A program made the position numbers and the translations under genes. This document shows, in pieces, positions 33,855 through 42,439 of a stretch of DNA of 64,000 nt; positions within the stretch are counted from its first letter, which is position 1, and each line of letters begins with the position of its first letter. A model generated the notes under the pieces. It searched no databases, was not told the DNA's origin, and saw only the letters and a list, made by a program, of their open reading frames with translations. The stretch spans positions 1 through 64,000 of the forward strand of contig UQSG01000007.1 of assembly GCA_900543695.1 (NCBI GenBank), read 5' to 3'. The DNA comes from an uncultured Clostridium sp. (GTDB taxonomy: Bacteria; Bacillota; Clostridia; UBA1212; UBA1255).

Positions 33855-35618
33855 TTATTTTTGATTTTCGGATTCCTTTTTGTCCGCATTGCCGCCGCTC
33901 TTTTTCTTCTTTCCGGCAACTACGGCAATTACAATAATTACGGCAACGACTACGACCGCCCCTGCAGCAATCGCAATGATCACGCCGGTTGACAGGCCGG
34001 AACCGCTGACATCGCTCGGCTTCGGACTCGGCTTATCCTCGTCTGTCAGAAGGGACAGTGACTCAGTCAGAAGCGTGCTCTGATCGGAGCTGTCCAGAGA
34101 AAGAAATTTCTTTTGATATGCCTCGTCGTACGCTGCAGCAGGCTGCTGCTCGGAGATATGGAAATTGAGATAAAGATGGGCACTGCTCGGAAGCATACTC
34201 AGTGTCTCTTCTGACGCGCCGACGCTGACGCTTTTCACCGTGGGGGAATACCCGTATTCGTCAGCATCTTTGTAATCGCCCTTTGTCGTGCTGATCTCTG
34301 TTCGTGTCGTAACACTCTTTGCAGAACCGACAATAAAAGTCGCTTTTGTTTTATATTCCTCATCTGTATATAAACCTTCCTCATACCATTTCTTATGGTA
34401 ATTCGCATTCAGCTCGCAATCATTGACAGAAAGGGTAATGATATTGTTCTGCTGCGGATCGCTGGCCACATCGTCGTAAAGCTGCGTTCCCAGCGCGTCG
34501 ATTTCGATCGTGATGTCCTTCACCGATATGTTCAGTACGGGCGTTCCGATTCTCGGCGTTCCGAAAGCAACATTTCCTTTTGCATCTTTTACCATATCGT
34601 CTGCTGTAAATATGCGGTCCGTATTGAAATAGGTCTCGCTGTTGATTTCCGGATTAACGCGCACCGTTTTAACATAAGTAATCGACCTGGCCTTTGATGG
34701 AGCATCGTCATATGCCTCGTCATTTTCGGCACGGTAGAGGTTCAATACCGTCTGCGATTCATCGGCAAGGAAGGCATCGTATTCTTCCTCTGTAATCATA
34801 TATTTATAGCTCAGATCCAGCAAATTTCTGATCTTGCCGTTTTCGTCAAATCTGTCCTCGTACGGAACCCATTCCCACTCATCGCTTTCAACGACTTCCG
34901 TTACGGGTTTATTCGCTCTGACTTCTCCGGTCTTGCGAATGACGGGAATCTGCGTATAAAGCTCAATTCTTTCATCATTGGCAGTTCTCCAGATCGAATC
35001 CGCCGTATCTATCAGATAACCGTTTACGTCGATTTTCAGCTGATTGCCGTTGCTGTCCGTTTCTTCAGCAAGCGCATATCCGTCTTCCGCATATTGCAGA
35101 TTGGGATTCTGATGCTCGTAGGGAGCATCGTCATAGGGAGCCGTAATGCCGAACAAATTGACTTTTGCCTGCGTGCGGATGACGGAGCTGTCTACGATAT
35201 GTGTTATAAAAGCGTTTTTATATGGAAACTTAGAATAATGCAGCCCGTTTGCAATTGTTCCGTCGGATGTTTTAAGCTGATAAAAATTTCCTGCTGTTCT
35301 GCTGCCTGCGGGAATGACAAGCTTATCGGACAGCATGGCGACATCTTTATCTGTAATATATTTCTCTTCTTCCGTCTCTGCTTCCGTATTATAGAAATAT
35401 TTTACATCTTTCGATACCGTTCTGCCGCTTTCATTCTTGACCTTGATCGTCGTTTCATGATAATTAACCAGAATTTCCTGGTTGTAATGTATGGTAATGG
35501 AATAAAAGTCAAGGCCTCCTGTCGTTCCTGTGTCGTCTGCCATCACGGCCGGTACAGACGCAAATACCGACACTAATAGGAAAAGTGCGGTAACTGTAGC
35601 AAAAATCTTCTTTTTCAT
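33855..35618 (-). CDS. Unrecognised secreted protein with C-terminal membrane anchor
   Basis: 587 residues; I do not recognise the family. A Sec signal peptide (MKKKIFATVTALFLLVSVFAS, predicted cleavage after AVMA near residue 27) precedes an acidic, Tyr/Asp/Thr-rich, probably beta-rich exported region of about 500 residues. Near the C terminus a Pro/Ser stretch (KPSPKPSDVSGSG) is followed by a 25-residue hydrophobic helix (about 545-569, rich in Val/Ile/Ala) and a Lys-rich tail (KKKKSGG...), i.e. a membrane stop rather than a sortase LPXTG signal. Strong ribosome binding site (AAGGAGG). Divergent from leuA and followed by its own terminator. A surface structural or adhesion role is only an inference from topology. 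Confidence 0.7.
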   Translation of the reverse strand: MKKKIFATVTALFLLVSVFASVPAVMADDTGTTGGLDFYSITIHYNQEILVNYHETTIKVKNESGRTVSKDVKYFYNTEAETEEEKYITDKDVAMLSDKLVIPAGSRTAGNFYQLKTSDGTIANGLHYSKFPYKNAFITHIVDSSVIRTQAKVNLFGITAPYDDAPYEHQNPNLQYAEDGYALAEETDSNGNQLKIDVNGYLIDTADSIWRTANDERIELYTQIPVIRKTGEVRANKPVTEVVESDEWEWVPYEDRFDENGKIRNLLDLSYKYMITEEEYDAFLADESQTVLNLYRAENDEAYDDAPSKARSITYVKTVRVNPEINSETYFNTDRIFTADDMVKDAKGNVAFGTPRIGTPVLNISVKDITIEIDALGTQLYDDVASDPQQNNIITLSVNDCELNANYHKKWYEEGLYTDEEYKTKATFIVGSAKSVTTRTEISTTKGDYKDADEYGYSPTVKSVSVGASEETLSMLPSSAHLYLNFHISEQQPAAAYDEAYQKKFLSLDSSDQSTLLTESLSLLTDEDKPSPKPSDVSGSGLSTGVIIAIAAGAVVVVAVIIVIAVVAGKKKKSGGNADKKESENQK

Positions 35619-35701
35619 TACATATCCTCCTTAACATATTTCCCACGCCAAAACACAGGTAGACTTGCTGCATACCGACGTGCATATAACATGATGATAT
35701 T

Positions 35702-35730
35702 ATATTAAAACAATTAATAAGAAATGTCAA
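35702..35730 (-). promoter_or_regulatory. Promoter of the surface-protein gene
   Basis: TTGACA (35725-35730, minus) with TAATAT 17 bases on, and a TATAAT three bases further. Predicts an mRNA leader of roughly 75 bases. Confidence 0.5.
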
Positions 35731-35748
35731 TAAACAAAGCATTTAAAA

Positions 35749-35777
35749 TTGCAAAAATTAATAACTTCATATACAAT
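35749..35777 (+). promoter_or_regulatory. leuA promoter
   Basis: TTGCAA (35749-35754) and TACAAT (35772-35777), 17-base spacer. The expected start is about 35784, within the 5' arm of the hairpin that covers the leuA ribosome binding site. Confidence 0.55.
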
Positions 35778-35780
35778 AGT

Positions 35781-35818
35781 CCTTGCAGCCGCGTTATTTT
35801 TCAGCTGCTGCAAGGAGG
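35781..35818 (+). promoter_or_regulatory. Hairpin masking the leuA ribosome binding site
   Basis: CCTTGCAGC (35781-35789) pairs perfectly with GCTGCAAGG (35807-35815). The 3' arm includes the first half of AAGGAGG (35812-35818), the leuA ribosome binding site, so the stem could limit leuA translation. If transcription starts near 35784 only the inner five or six pairs form in the RNA, and the palindrome could instead be a DNA operator. Confidence 0.4.
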
Positions 35819-35825
35819 CCGCTTT

Positions 35826-37349
35826 ATGAGAAAAATCAGAATATTTGATTCAACGCTCCGCGACGGGGAACAGGCGCCGGGCTTCAGCATGAGCATTCAG
35901 GAAAAAGTCGCTATGGCAAAGCAGCTGGAGCGTCTGAACGTGGATGTCATTGAAGCGGGCTTTGCCATTGTATCTCCCGGCGATTTTACGAGCGTGAAAA
36001 CGATTGCCTCGGAAATAAAAAATGCGTCCGTAGCCTCTCTTGCAAGAGCAAAGCGGCAGGATATTGAATACGCCTGGAATGCGGTAAAATGCGCTGCTGA
36101 TCCGCTTTTGCATGTTTTTCTGGCAACCTCCGAGCTTCATATGAAATACAAATTGAACATGACTAAGGAAGAAGTAAAAGAACAGGTCCGCGCATCGGTT
36201 TCCTACGCGCGCAGCTTATGCGGAGCAGTGGAATTTTCCGCGGAAGATGCCACACGGAGCGAGCTTCCTTTCCTGGCCGAGGTCTTTCAGATCGCAGTTG
36301 ACGCGGGCGCTTCCGTAATCAACGTTCCGGACACCGTCGGATATGCCGAGCCGGAAGAAATGAAAAAGATCATTACTTATCTGCGGGAGCATGTTGATCT
36401 TCGCGATGCGCTCCTCTCCGTGCATTGCCACAACGATCTGGGGCTGGCTGTTGCAAACACCTTGGCCGCGATCCAGGCTGGGGCGGGGCAGGCGGAATGC
36501 GCGCTCAACGGAATCGGAGAACGCGCGGGAAATGCGGCTCTGGAAGAAATCGTGATGAATTTGAAAACAAGAAACGATTTTTACGGGGCAGACACCAGGA
36601 TTGACACAACCCAGATCATTAATTCCAGCAAGCTGCTTGTGATGTTTACCGGCGTTAAGGTTCAGCCAAACAAAGCGATTACAGGAGAAAACGCGTTTGC
36701 GCATGAAGCCGGCATTCATCAGCACGGAATGCTGCGCAATCGGAAAACCTACGAAATTATGATGCCGGAATCCGTCGGCCTTACGGAAAATCGGATGATT
36801 CTCGGAAAGCATTCCGGACGTCATGCTTTAGAGGAAAAGCTGCGTCAGCTTGGCTATACCGTAACGCCCAGCGCTCTGGACGGTATTTTCGAAAAGTTCA
36901 AGGAGCTTGCCGACGCAAAGAAAGTAGTAAACGACAAGGATATCGAAGCGCTTGTGAAAAATTCCGTCGTGGAGATTCCAAAAGTGTACAAGCTGGATAA
37001 ATACGTACTGAATTCCAGCAACGTACTCAGCAGTACCTGTAATATCAGTCTGATTCGGAACGAAGCAGAGACGATACAGGGATATGCATCCGGATCCGGA
37101 CCAATCGAGGCGGCCTTTAACGCGATCAACCGCGCATCCGGTCTCGAGCTTGCGCTGAACGATTATTCTATAGAGGCAGTAACGGGAGGAACAGACGCGC
37201 AGGGCGCGGTAGGCGTACGCATCTCATATGAAAATGAAATTTATAAGGGGTACGGCGTCGATATCAATATTATTGAAGCCAGTATCCAGGCTTATATCAG
37301 CGCCATCAACAACATGTTCTATGAAAGGAAGTGTCGGGAATGTCAATGA
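35826..37349 (+). CDS. leuA: 2-isopropylmalate synthase
   Basis: 507 residues from the ATG at 35826, which follows CAAGGAGG. A longer frame upstream covers the promoter and is not used. HMGL-like TIM barrel: RIFDSTLRDGEQAPG at residues 4-18, the metal-binding SVHCHNDLGLAVAN near 200 and GNAALEE near 238; the linker and the C-terminal regulatory domain (about 380-507) with the leucine feedback region. It condenses acetyl-CoA with 2-oxoisovalerate, the first step of leucine synthesis. Homocitrate synthase and citramalate synthase are relatives, but the adjacent leuCDB settle the role. It overlaps leuC by 10 bases. Confidence 0.93.
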   Translation: MRKIRIFDSTLRDGEQAPGFSMSIQEKVAMAKQLERLNVDVIEAGFAIVSPGDFTSVKTIASEIKNASVASLARAKRQDIEYAWNAVKCAADPLLHVFLATSELHMKYKLNMTKEEVKEQVRASVSYARSLCGAVEFSAEDATRSELPFLAEVFQIAVDAGASVINVPDTVGYAEPEEMKKIITYLREHVDLRDALLSVHCHNDLGLAVANTLAAIQAGAGQAECALNGIGERAGNAALEEIVMNLKTRNDFYGADTRIDTTQIINSSKLLVMFTGVKVQPNKAITGENAFAHEAGIHQHGMLRNRKTYEIMMPESVGLTENRMILGKHSGRHALEEKLRQLGYTVTPSALDGIFEKFKELADAKKVVNDKDIEALVKNSVVEIPKVYKLDKYVLNSSNVLSSTCNISLIRNEAETIQGYASGSGPIEAAFNAINRASGLELALNDYSIEAVTGGTDAQGAVGVRISYENEIYKGYGVDINIIEASIQAYISAINNMFYERKCRECQ

Positions 37350-38623
37350 CGGCAACGCAAAAAATTCTCGCGGCAAAGGCCGGCCTGAAACGGACCGAAC
37401 CCGGCGAGCTGATTCAGCTGCCCGTAGATATCGCCATGGGCAATGACGTCACGGCGCCGGTAGCGATCAATGAGCTGGAAAAGCATGGGGATGCTTCTGT
37501 GAAATTCCCGGAAAAGATCGTGTTCGTAGCCGATCATTTTACGCCGAACAAGGATATTCGGGCTGCGGAAAACGTAAAGCAGATGCGGACGTACGCGTCC
37601 GCACATGGTATCGACAATTTTTTCGATGTTGGAAAAATGGGAATTGAACACTGCCTGCTGCCGGAAGCCGGTTTTGTGAAGCCGGGCGATGTAATAATCG
37701 GCGCGGATTCGCATACCTGTACATATGGCGCGCTCGGAGCGTTTGCCACCGGAATGGGCAGTACGGATCTCGCCTATGCGATTCATACCGCGAGGACCTG
37801 GCTGCGTGTGCCGGATGCGATCCGCTTTCGTCTGACGGGCAGACTCCGCAAGCCTGCCTCCGGAAAGGATTTGATTCTGACGATCATTGGAAAAATCGGC
37901 GTCGAGGGCGCGCTGTACCAGTCAATGGAATTTACGGGAGACGGACTGCGCTCGCTGCAGATAGACGACCGTTTTACGATCGCGAACATGGCAGTGGAAG
38001 CGGGAGCTAAAAACGCGTTTTTTCCTGTAGACGATATCGCGGAAGCTTATTTAAAGGAAGCTGGCGTGCAGCCTCCGTACCGCCTGTATGAGGCCGACGC
38101 GGATGCCGCATATACGCGGACCATGGAAATGAATCTGGATGAAATCGTTCCTGTGGCCGCTTGTCCGCATCTTCCTTCCAACATCCGAAAAATTGCCGGC
38201 GCAGCTGCGCGGCAGAATGCAGAATTTATTCCAATTGATCAAGTCGTAATTGGTTCCTGCACGAATGGAAGGCTGAGCGACCTTCGGATTGCCGCTGATG
38301 TCGTCAGAGGCGGGCAGGTTCATCCCGGAGTTAGATGTATTGTCATTCCCGGTACGCAGAAAATTTTCCGCAAATGCATTCAGGAAGGCATTGCTGATCT
38401 TTTGACAGAAGCGGGAGCCGTATTTTCGACACCCACGTGCGGGCCCTGCCTGGGCGGCCATATGGGCGTGCTTGCCTCAGGAGAACGCGCAGTCTCAACA
38501 ACGAACCGGAATTTTGTAGGAAGAATGGGTGCGAAAACATCCGAGGTTTATCTGGCAAGCCCTTATACGGCTGCAAAATGTGCAATCGAAGGAGGAATCT
38601 TTCTTGAAAGGGAAAAGGGGTAA
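37340..38623 (+). CDS. leuC: 3-isopropylmalate dehydratase large subunit
   Basis: 427 residues from the ATG at 37340 (starts at 37331 GTG or 37346 ATG are also possible; AAAGGAAGTG precedes all three). Aconitase-like 4Fe-4S protein: VIGSCTNGR near residue 298 and TCGPCLGGH near 361 provide the three cluster cysteines, with GADSHTCTYGALG near 120. It is the shorter two-subunit type (about 420 residues) found in archaea and Clostridia. With LeuD it isomerises 2- to 3-isopropylmalate. The end overlaps leuD by 20 bases. Confidence 0.93.
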   Translation: MSMTATQKILAAKAGLKRTEPGELIQLPVDIAMGNDVTAPVAINELEKHGDASVKFPEKIVFVADHFTPNKDIRAAENVKQMRTYASAHGIDNFFDVGKMGIEHCLLPEAGFVKPGDVIIGADSHTCTYGALGAFATGMGSTDLAYAIHTARTWLRVPDAIRFRLTGRLRKPASGKDLILTIIGKIGVEGALYQSMEFTGDGLRSLQIDDRFTIANMAVEAGAKNAFFPVDDIAEAYLKEAGVQPPYRLYEADADAAYTRTMEMNLDEIVPVAACPHLPSNIRKIAGAAARQNAEFIPIDQVVIGSCTNGRLSDLRIAADVVRGGQVHPGVRCIVIPGTQKIFRKCIQEGIADLLTEAGAVFSTPTCGPCLGGHMGVLASGERAVSTTNRNFVGRMGAKTSEVYLASPYTAAKCAIEGGIFLEREKG

Positions 38624-39083
38624 GGTTTTCAAATATTCGGACAATGTGGATACCGATGTAATTATCCCCGCGCGCTATCTGAATATTACGGATATGCGGG
38701 AGCTTGCATCTCACTGTATGGAGGATCTCGATCCCGGATTTGCAGAGACCGTTTCCGAAGGGGATATTATTGTGGCAGGCTGTAATTTCGGCTGCGGCTC
38801 TTCGAGGGAGCATGCGCCGGCCGTCCTGAAAGAGTCCGGAATCCAAGCTGTCATAGCCAAATCCTTTGCAAGGATTTTCTATCGAAATGCCATTAATATC
38901 GGACTTCCGATTCTGGAATGTCCGGAAGCGGCGGAGGCTCTGCAGGCAGGAGATTCTGTTTCTGTAAACCTTGATACGGGAGAAATCACGGACCATACCT
39001 CCGGCAAGCGCTTTCAGGCACGCCCGTTTCCGGAATTTATCAGGAATATTATTGAAAAGGGAGGCCTTTTATGTTCCATGTAA
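38604..39083 (+). CDS. leuD: 3-isopropylmalate dehydratase small subunit
   Basis: 159 residues from a TTG start at 38604, chosen because it follows AAGGAGGAATC at the right distance and gives the family start (M)KGKRGKVFKYSDNVDTDVIIPARYL. GCNFGCGSSREHAP near residue 55 is the substrate loop. It pairs with LeuC; its start lies 20 bases inside leuC, which would couple their synthesis. An ATG 75 bases upstream would add residues foreign to the family. Ends 13 bases inside leuB. Confidence 0.92.
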   Translation: MKGKRGKVFKYSDNVDTDVIIPARYLNITDMRELASHCMEDLDPGFAETVSEGDIIVAGCNFGCGSSREHAPAVLKESGIQAVIAKSFARIFYRNAINIGLPILECPEAAEALQAGDSVSVNLDTGEITDHTSGKRFQARPFPEFIRNIIEKGGLLCSM

Positions 39084-40138
39084 CCGTATTGCCCGGCGAC
39101 GGCATCGGTCCTGAAATCACGCAGAGCGCTGTAAACGTGCTGAAAGCTGCCGCCGAGCTTTTTCAAATAGAGCTGAGCTTTTCCACCTGTGATTTTGGCG
39201 GCATTTCCCTCGATCGGCACGGGGTGCCGGTGCAGGAAGGCGTACTCGCTGCCTGCAGAAGCTCTGATGCGGTCCTGCTCGGCGCCGTCGGAGGCCCGGC
39301 CTGGGATCAAGGCGATCCCGCGCTGCGTCCGGAGGCGGCACTGCTGCGTCTGCGAAGCGAAATGAATGCGTTTGCAAATCTGCGTCCGGTAAAATTATAT
39401 CCTGCGCTTCAGGATGCGAGTCCGCTGAAGAACAGTCTATTAGAGCAGGGAATCGATCTTTTGATTATCCGGGAGCTTTTGGGCGGGATCTACTTTGGAA
39501 AACGCGGTACGGCGGAAGCGCACGCATTTGACACAGAACAGTACGACACCGTGCAGATTGAAAGGATTGTGCGCAAGGCTTTTTCCGCTGCGCGCGGACG
39601 CCGCGGGAAGCTCTGTCTGGTGGACAAGGCAAATGTCCTGGAATCCTCTCGTCTTTGGCGGAAGCTGTTTTTTCAGCTGGCAGATGATTATCCGGAGATT
39701 GAGGTCTCTGCTTTATATGTGGATAACGCGGCCATGCAGCTGATCCGCAGGCCGTTCGATTTCGATTGCATCGTGACCTCAAATTTATTCGGGGATATCC
39801 TTTCGGACGAGGCGGCCGTACTTACAGGGTCGATCGGCATGCTGCCTTCTGCCTCGCTGGACGAAAATGGCAGAGGAATCTATGAGCCGATTCATGGTTC
39901 TGCGCCGGATATCGCCGGTACTGGCCAAGCAAATCCCATCGGAACGATTCTTTCTGCCGCCATGCTGCTCCGGTATTCCTTAAAAGAAGAGCTGGCGGCG
40001 CGCTGCGTCGAAGCGGCCGTTTACGCGGCAGTTCAAAAGGGATATCGAACGGCAGATATTTACACGGACAACACAACACTTGTCAATACGAAAGAAATGG
40101 AGAAGGTGATCATTCATGAAATGCAAACATTCCGTTAA
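39071..40138 (+). CDS. leuB: 3-isopropylmalate dehydrogenase
   Basis: 355 residues of the isocitrate/isopropylmalate dehydrogenase family: VLPGDGIGPEI at residues 5-15, LLGAVGGPAWD near 72, the substrate-binding arginines in LRPVKLYP-like NLRPVKLYP near 105, RELLGGIYFG near 137, the catalytic Tyr region ERIVRKAF, DKANVL and the NAD-binding HGSAPDIAGTGQANP near 277. It oxidises and decarboxylates 3-isopropylmalate to 2-oxoisocaproate, using NAD. Ribosome binding site GGGAGGCC lies within leuD. The end overlaps the CapA-like gene by 23 bases. Confidence 0.95.
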   Translation: MFHVTVLPGDGIGPEITQSAVNVLKAAAELFQIELSFSTCDFGGISLDRHGVPVQEGVLAACRSSDAVLLGAVGGPAWDQGDPALRPEAALLRLRSEMNAFANLRPVKLYPALQDASPLKNSLLEQGIDLLIIRELLGGIYFGKRGTAEAHAFDTEQYDTVQIERIVRKAFSAARGRRGKLCLVDKANVLESSRLWRKLFFQLADDYPEIEVSALYVDNAAMQLIRRPFDFDCIVTSNLFGDILSDEAAVLTGSIGMLPSASLDENGRGIYEPIHGSAPDIAGTGQANPIGTILSAAMLLRYSLKEELAARCVEAAVYAAVQKGYRTADIYTDNTTLVNTKEMEKVIIHEMQTFR

Positions 40139-41489
40139 GCTGCGGATTTCTCTGCTGCTTCTGACACTTGCAGTCAGCTTTTCTTTTCTGGCTGCATGCT
40201 CCGGAGAAGGTACGCAAAATCCTTCCAGAACGGGTTCCTATACGATCAGCACGCCCGCGCCCGGCACGCCGGATACAGAGGCACAGGAGCTTACCTATAC
40301 GGATATTACCCTTCTGAGCGCAGGCGATATCATGTACCATATGACGCAGCTCAATTCCGCTTATAACAGCGATACGGGAACGTATGATTTCAGTCAGAAT
40401 TTCAAGTATGTCAAAAATATGATCTCTGCGGCGGACTATGCCGTCGTGAATTTCGAAACGACGCTTTCCAACCAGGACGAATATTCGGCCTTCCCGAATT
40501 TCAACTCTCCGCTCTCCGTGCTGGACAGCATTAAGGACGCGGGCTTTGATATGCTTTTGTTTGCCAATAATCACTGCTATGATTTCAAAAAACAGGGATT
40601 TCTGGCTACGCTTGGGCGTTTTCAGGAGTACGGCTTCGAATATATCGGAGCAAAAACGGATGCTTCAGAGAAATCATATATGGTGAAAGACATAAAAGGG
40701 ATTAAGCTGGGACTCCTGAATTATACTGATACCATTACGCAGCCAAACGGGCAATATAATACGATTAACGGCATCACAATCAACGATGGCTGTGAAGAGC
40801 TGATGGATATATATGTAAGAGGCAAAGAGGAAGCGCTATACGCAGAGGTTTCGGAACGAATCGCAGAGCTGAAGGCCAACGGAGCGGAGCTGATTATCCT
40901 GTATATTCACTGGGGAGACGAATATAAGCTGGAGCCGATCGACGGGCAGAAAACCGTCGCACAGCAGCTCTGTGAGCTCGGAGTCGACGTGATCATCGGC
41001 TCCCATCCGCATGTGGTCGAGCCGATGGAAATTCTGACCTCGCAAAGTGATCCGTCTCACTCCACAATTTGCTTTTATTCGCTCGGAAATTATATTTCCA
41101 ATCAAAATCGCCTTTCTTTTTCGGATCTGGATTATGATATCCGGCCGTATACAGAAAACGGTCTGATGGTGACGCTGACGATCCGGAAGTACAGTACAGG
41201 AGACGTCTATGTAAAATCCATAGACTACACGCCTACCTGGGTTCATCGGTATCCCGACGGCAGCGGATACCAATACAATGTGGTTCCTTTGCCGCAGGCA
41301 ACCAGCGATCCGGCCAGCTACGGCCTGACAGAATCTGATTTCGGCGTCGATCACGCGGCCGCAGCACTGCAAATGACAGATCCTGTATTCTCTGCGCCCG
41401 TGCTGGCGTTCAATACGAAAATGGCAGATGAAATTGCGGCGTTCAGCCAAGCTTATTACGATAATTTGAAAGCAGCCACGGCAGGCTGA
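40116..41489 (+). CDS. CapA-family lipoprotein (poly-gamma-glutamate capsule-type phosphoesterase fold)
   Basis: 457 residues. A lipoprotein signal (LLLLTLAVSFSFLAACSGEG; lipid-modified Cys near residue 28) is followed by a Pro/Thr-rich linker and a PGA_cap/CapA calcineurin-like domain: LLSAGDIMYH near 68, VVNFETTLS near 110, FANNHCYDF near 151, ILYIHWGDEY near 260 and IIGSHPHVVEP near 293, all metal-binding positions of the fold. CapA proteins act in polyglutamate export or anchoring, but many clostridial members stand alone and their substrate is unknown; no capBC lie here. The start overlaps leuB by 23 bases and has AAGGTGA at good spacing, so it is expressed with the leucine operon. Confidence 0.88.
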   Translation: MKCKHSVKLRISLLLLTLAVSFSFLAACSGEGTQNPSRTGSYTISTPAPGTPDTEAQELTYTDITLLSAGDIMYHMTQLNSAYNSDTGTYDFSQNFKYVKNMISAADYAVVNFETTLSNQDEYSAFPNFNSPLSVLDSIKDAGFDMLLFANNHCYDFKKQGFLATLGRFQEYGFEYIGAKTDASEKSYMVKDIKGIKLGLLNYTDTITQPNGQYNTINGITINDGCEELMDIYVRGKEEALYAEVSERIAELKANGAELIILYIHWGDEYKLEPIDGQKTVAQQLCELGVDVIIGSHPHVVEPMEILTSQSDPSHSTICFYSLGNYISNQNRLSFSDLDYDIRPYTENGLMVTLTIRKYSTGDVYVKSIDYTPTWVHRYPDGSGYQYNVVPLPQATSDPASYGLTESDFGVDHAAAALQMTDPVFSAPVLAFNTKMADEIAAFSQAYYDNLKAATAG

Positions 41490-41991
41490 CCGCCTGCTTA
41501 TTTCCAAACTTTTTATATAGCAGCGTGCTGATCATGGCATCCATGCCCACAAACAAAAGCAGAACAGCGAACAGCGTTTTGGGCATGGCTGCTATTCTTT
41601 TTTCCACAAGCGGGTGAATGAAATATACAAGTCCCATGGATAGAATACTCCAAAATACGGTAAACATCAGGCAGACGCGGCCGTTGATATTATATGGGAG
41701 ATTGCTGTAATTCCAGATCGAGACGCCGAGGATTTCCTGATAAATAAAATGCAGAACGTATTCCACGACGGTCGCTGCAAGGCCTCCCATTACGAAGGTT
41801 AAGATTTTATACTGCTTTATAGGTCTGGTACAGGATATTATTGCAATCGCACCCAATCCGTAAACGGGACACAGCAAATTAATTAAAAAGCACTTTTTTG
41901 AAATCAGAATCCCTCTTGTTGTAAGCGTATACAGCGTCTCCAATATAAATCCTACGAAGCTGTACAACACAAAATACATAAAATACGCCAC
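41443..41991 (-). CDS. CmpB-like putative ABC-transporter membrane protein (PF06541 type)
   Basis: 182 residues with about five membrane segments. Family signatures: YSFVGFILETLYTLTTRG near residue 10, INLLCPVYGLGAIAI near 38, ATVVEYVLHFIYQ near 74, WNYSNLPYNINGRVCL near 93 and YFIHPLVE near 122. The name derives from a putative transport role; experimentally the family is poorly defined. Its 3' end overlaps the convergent CapA-like gene by 47 bases, leaving no space for separate terminators. Confidence 0.8.
   Translation of the reverse strand: MAYFMYFVLYSFVGFILETLYTLTTRGILISKKCFLINLLCPVYGLGAIAIISCTRPIKQYKILTFVMGGLAATVVEYVLHFIYQEILGVSIWNYSNLPYNINGRVCLMFTVFWSILSMGLVYFIHPLVEKRIAAMPKTLFAVLLLFVGMDAMISTLLYKKFGNKQAVSLPWLLSNYRNKLG
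41481..41497 (+). terminator. Weak hairpin across the CapA stop codon
   Basis: GCAGGC TGACC GCCTGC places the CapA-like gene's TGA in the loop and is followed by TTATTTCC. It could terminate the leu-capA transcript although it lies inside the convergent coding sequence. Confidence 0.35.
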
Positions 41992-42128
41992 TTTGCTATC
42001 CCTGCACCTTTCCGATGTGATTCTGTATTCTTTTCTATTCTTCTTTAAAACAGTAAAATTTATGCACTATTTTCCACCGTTCAGCATACTATTTTATAGA
42101 TCAATCTTTTGTATTGGAGTAATGCATT

Positions 42129-42428
42129 ATGGCCAACCTATTTGACAAAATCGAAAACAAAATTACAGCAGGGAAGATCGAGCAGGGAGTGGAAAAGCTG
42201 AAAAACACGCCCGTAGAGGAATTATCCAAGCAGCTGGAAAAAGTAAACAGGGAAGAGCTGCGCAAAAAAATCGACGAATTGGATGCTGAAAAAATCAAAG
42301 AAATGAAGCTGGATGTGGAAGAAATCAAGAAAAAGCTGACGCCTGCCGACATGGAAAAAATAAAAAAGCTGGCAGGGAAGGACGCCGATCTGATTATGAA
42401 AAAAATCAATGAGCTGTCTAAAAAATGA
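42129..42428 (+). CDS. Small helical charged protein of unknown function
   Basis: 99 residues, not recognised. The sequence is almost entirely Lys/Glu/Leu/Ile with regular heptad-like spacing (KQLEKVNREELRKKIDELDAEKIKEMK), hence an extended coiled coil or helical bundle, with a short N-terminal MANLFDKIENKI. No signal peptide, membrane segment or cysteine. TTGGAG precedes the start. It is followed after 11 bases by 42440, the first of three clustered small genes that end at a common terminator. Confidence 0.7.
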   Translation: MANLFDKIENKITAGKIEQGVEKLKNTPVEELSKQLEKVNREELRKKIDELDAEKIKEMKLDVEEIKKKLTPADMEKIKKLAGKDADLIMKKINELSKK

Positions 42429-42439
42429 CGTGATAGGTC

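Noticed and set aside
33900..33960. Sortase LPXTG anchor in the surface protein
   Set aside because: The C terminus has a hydrophobic helix and Lys tail, but no LPXTG or variant ahead of it; treated as a membrane anchor.
37340..39083. leuCD as aconitase or homoaconitase
   Set aside because: Sequence type is shared with homoaconitase, but the adjacent leuA and leuB on the same transcript make isopropylmalate dehydratase the clear choice.
40116..41489. Capsule (poly-gamma-glutamate) locus
   Set aside because: Only a CapA-like protein is present; no capB, capC or capE homologue lies in the window, so a capsule locus is not supported.
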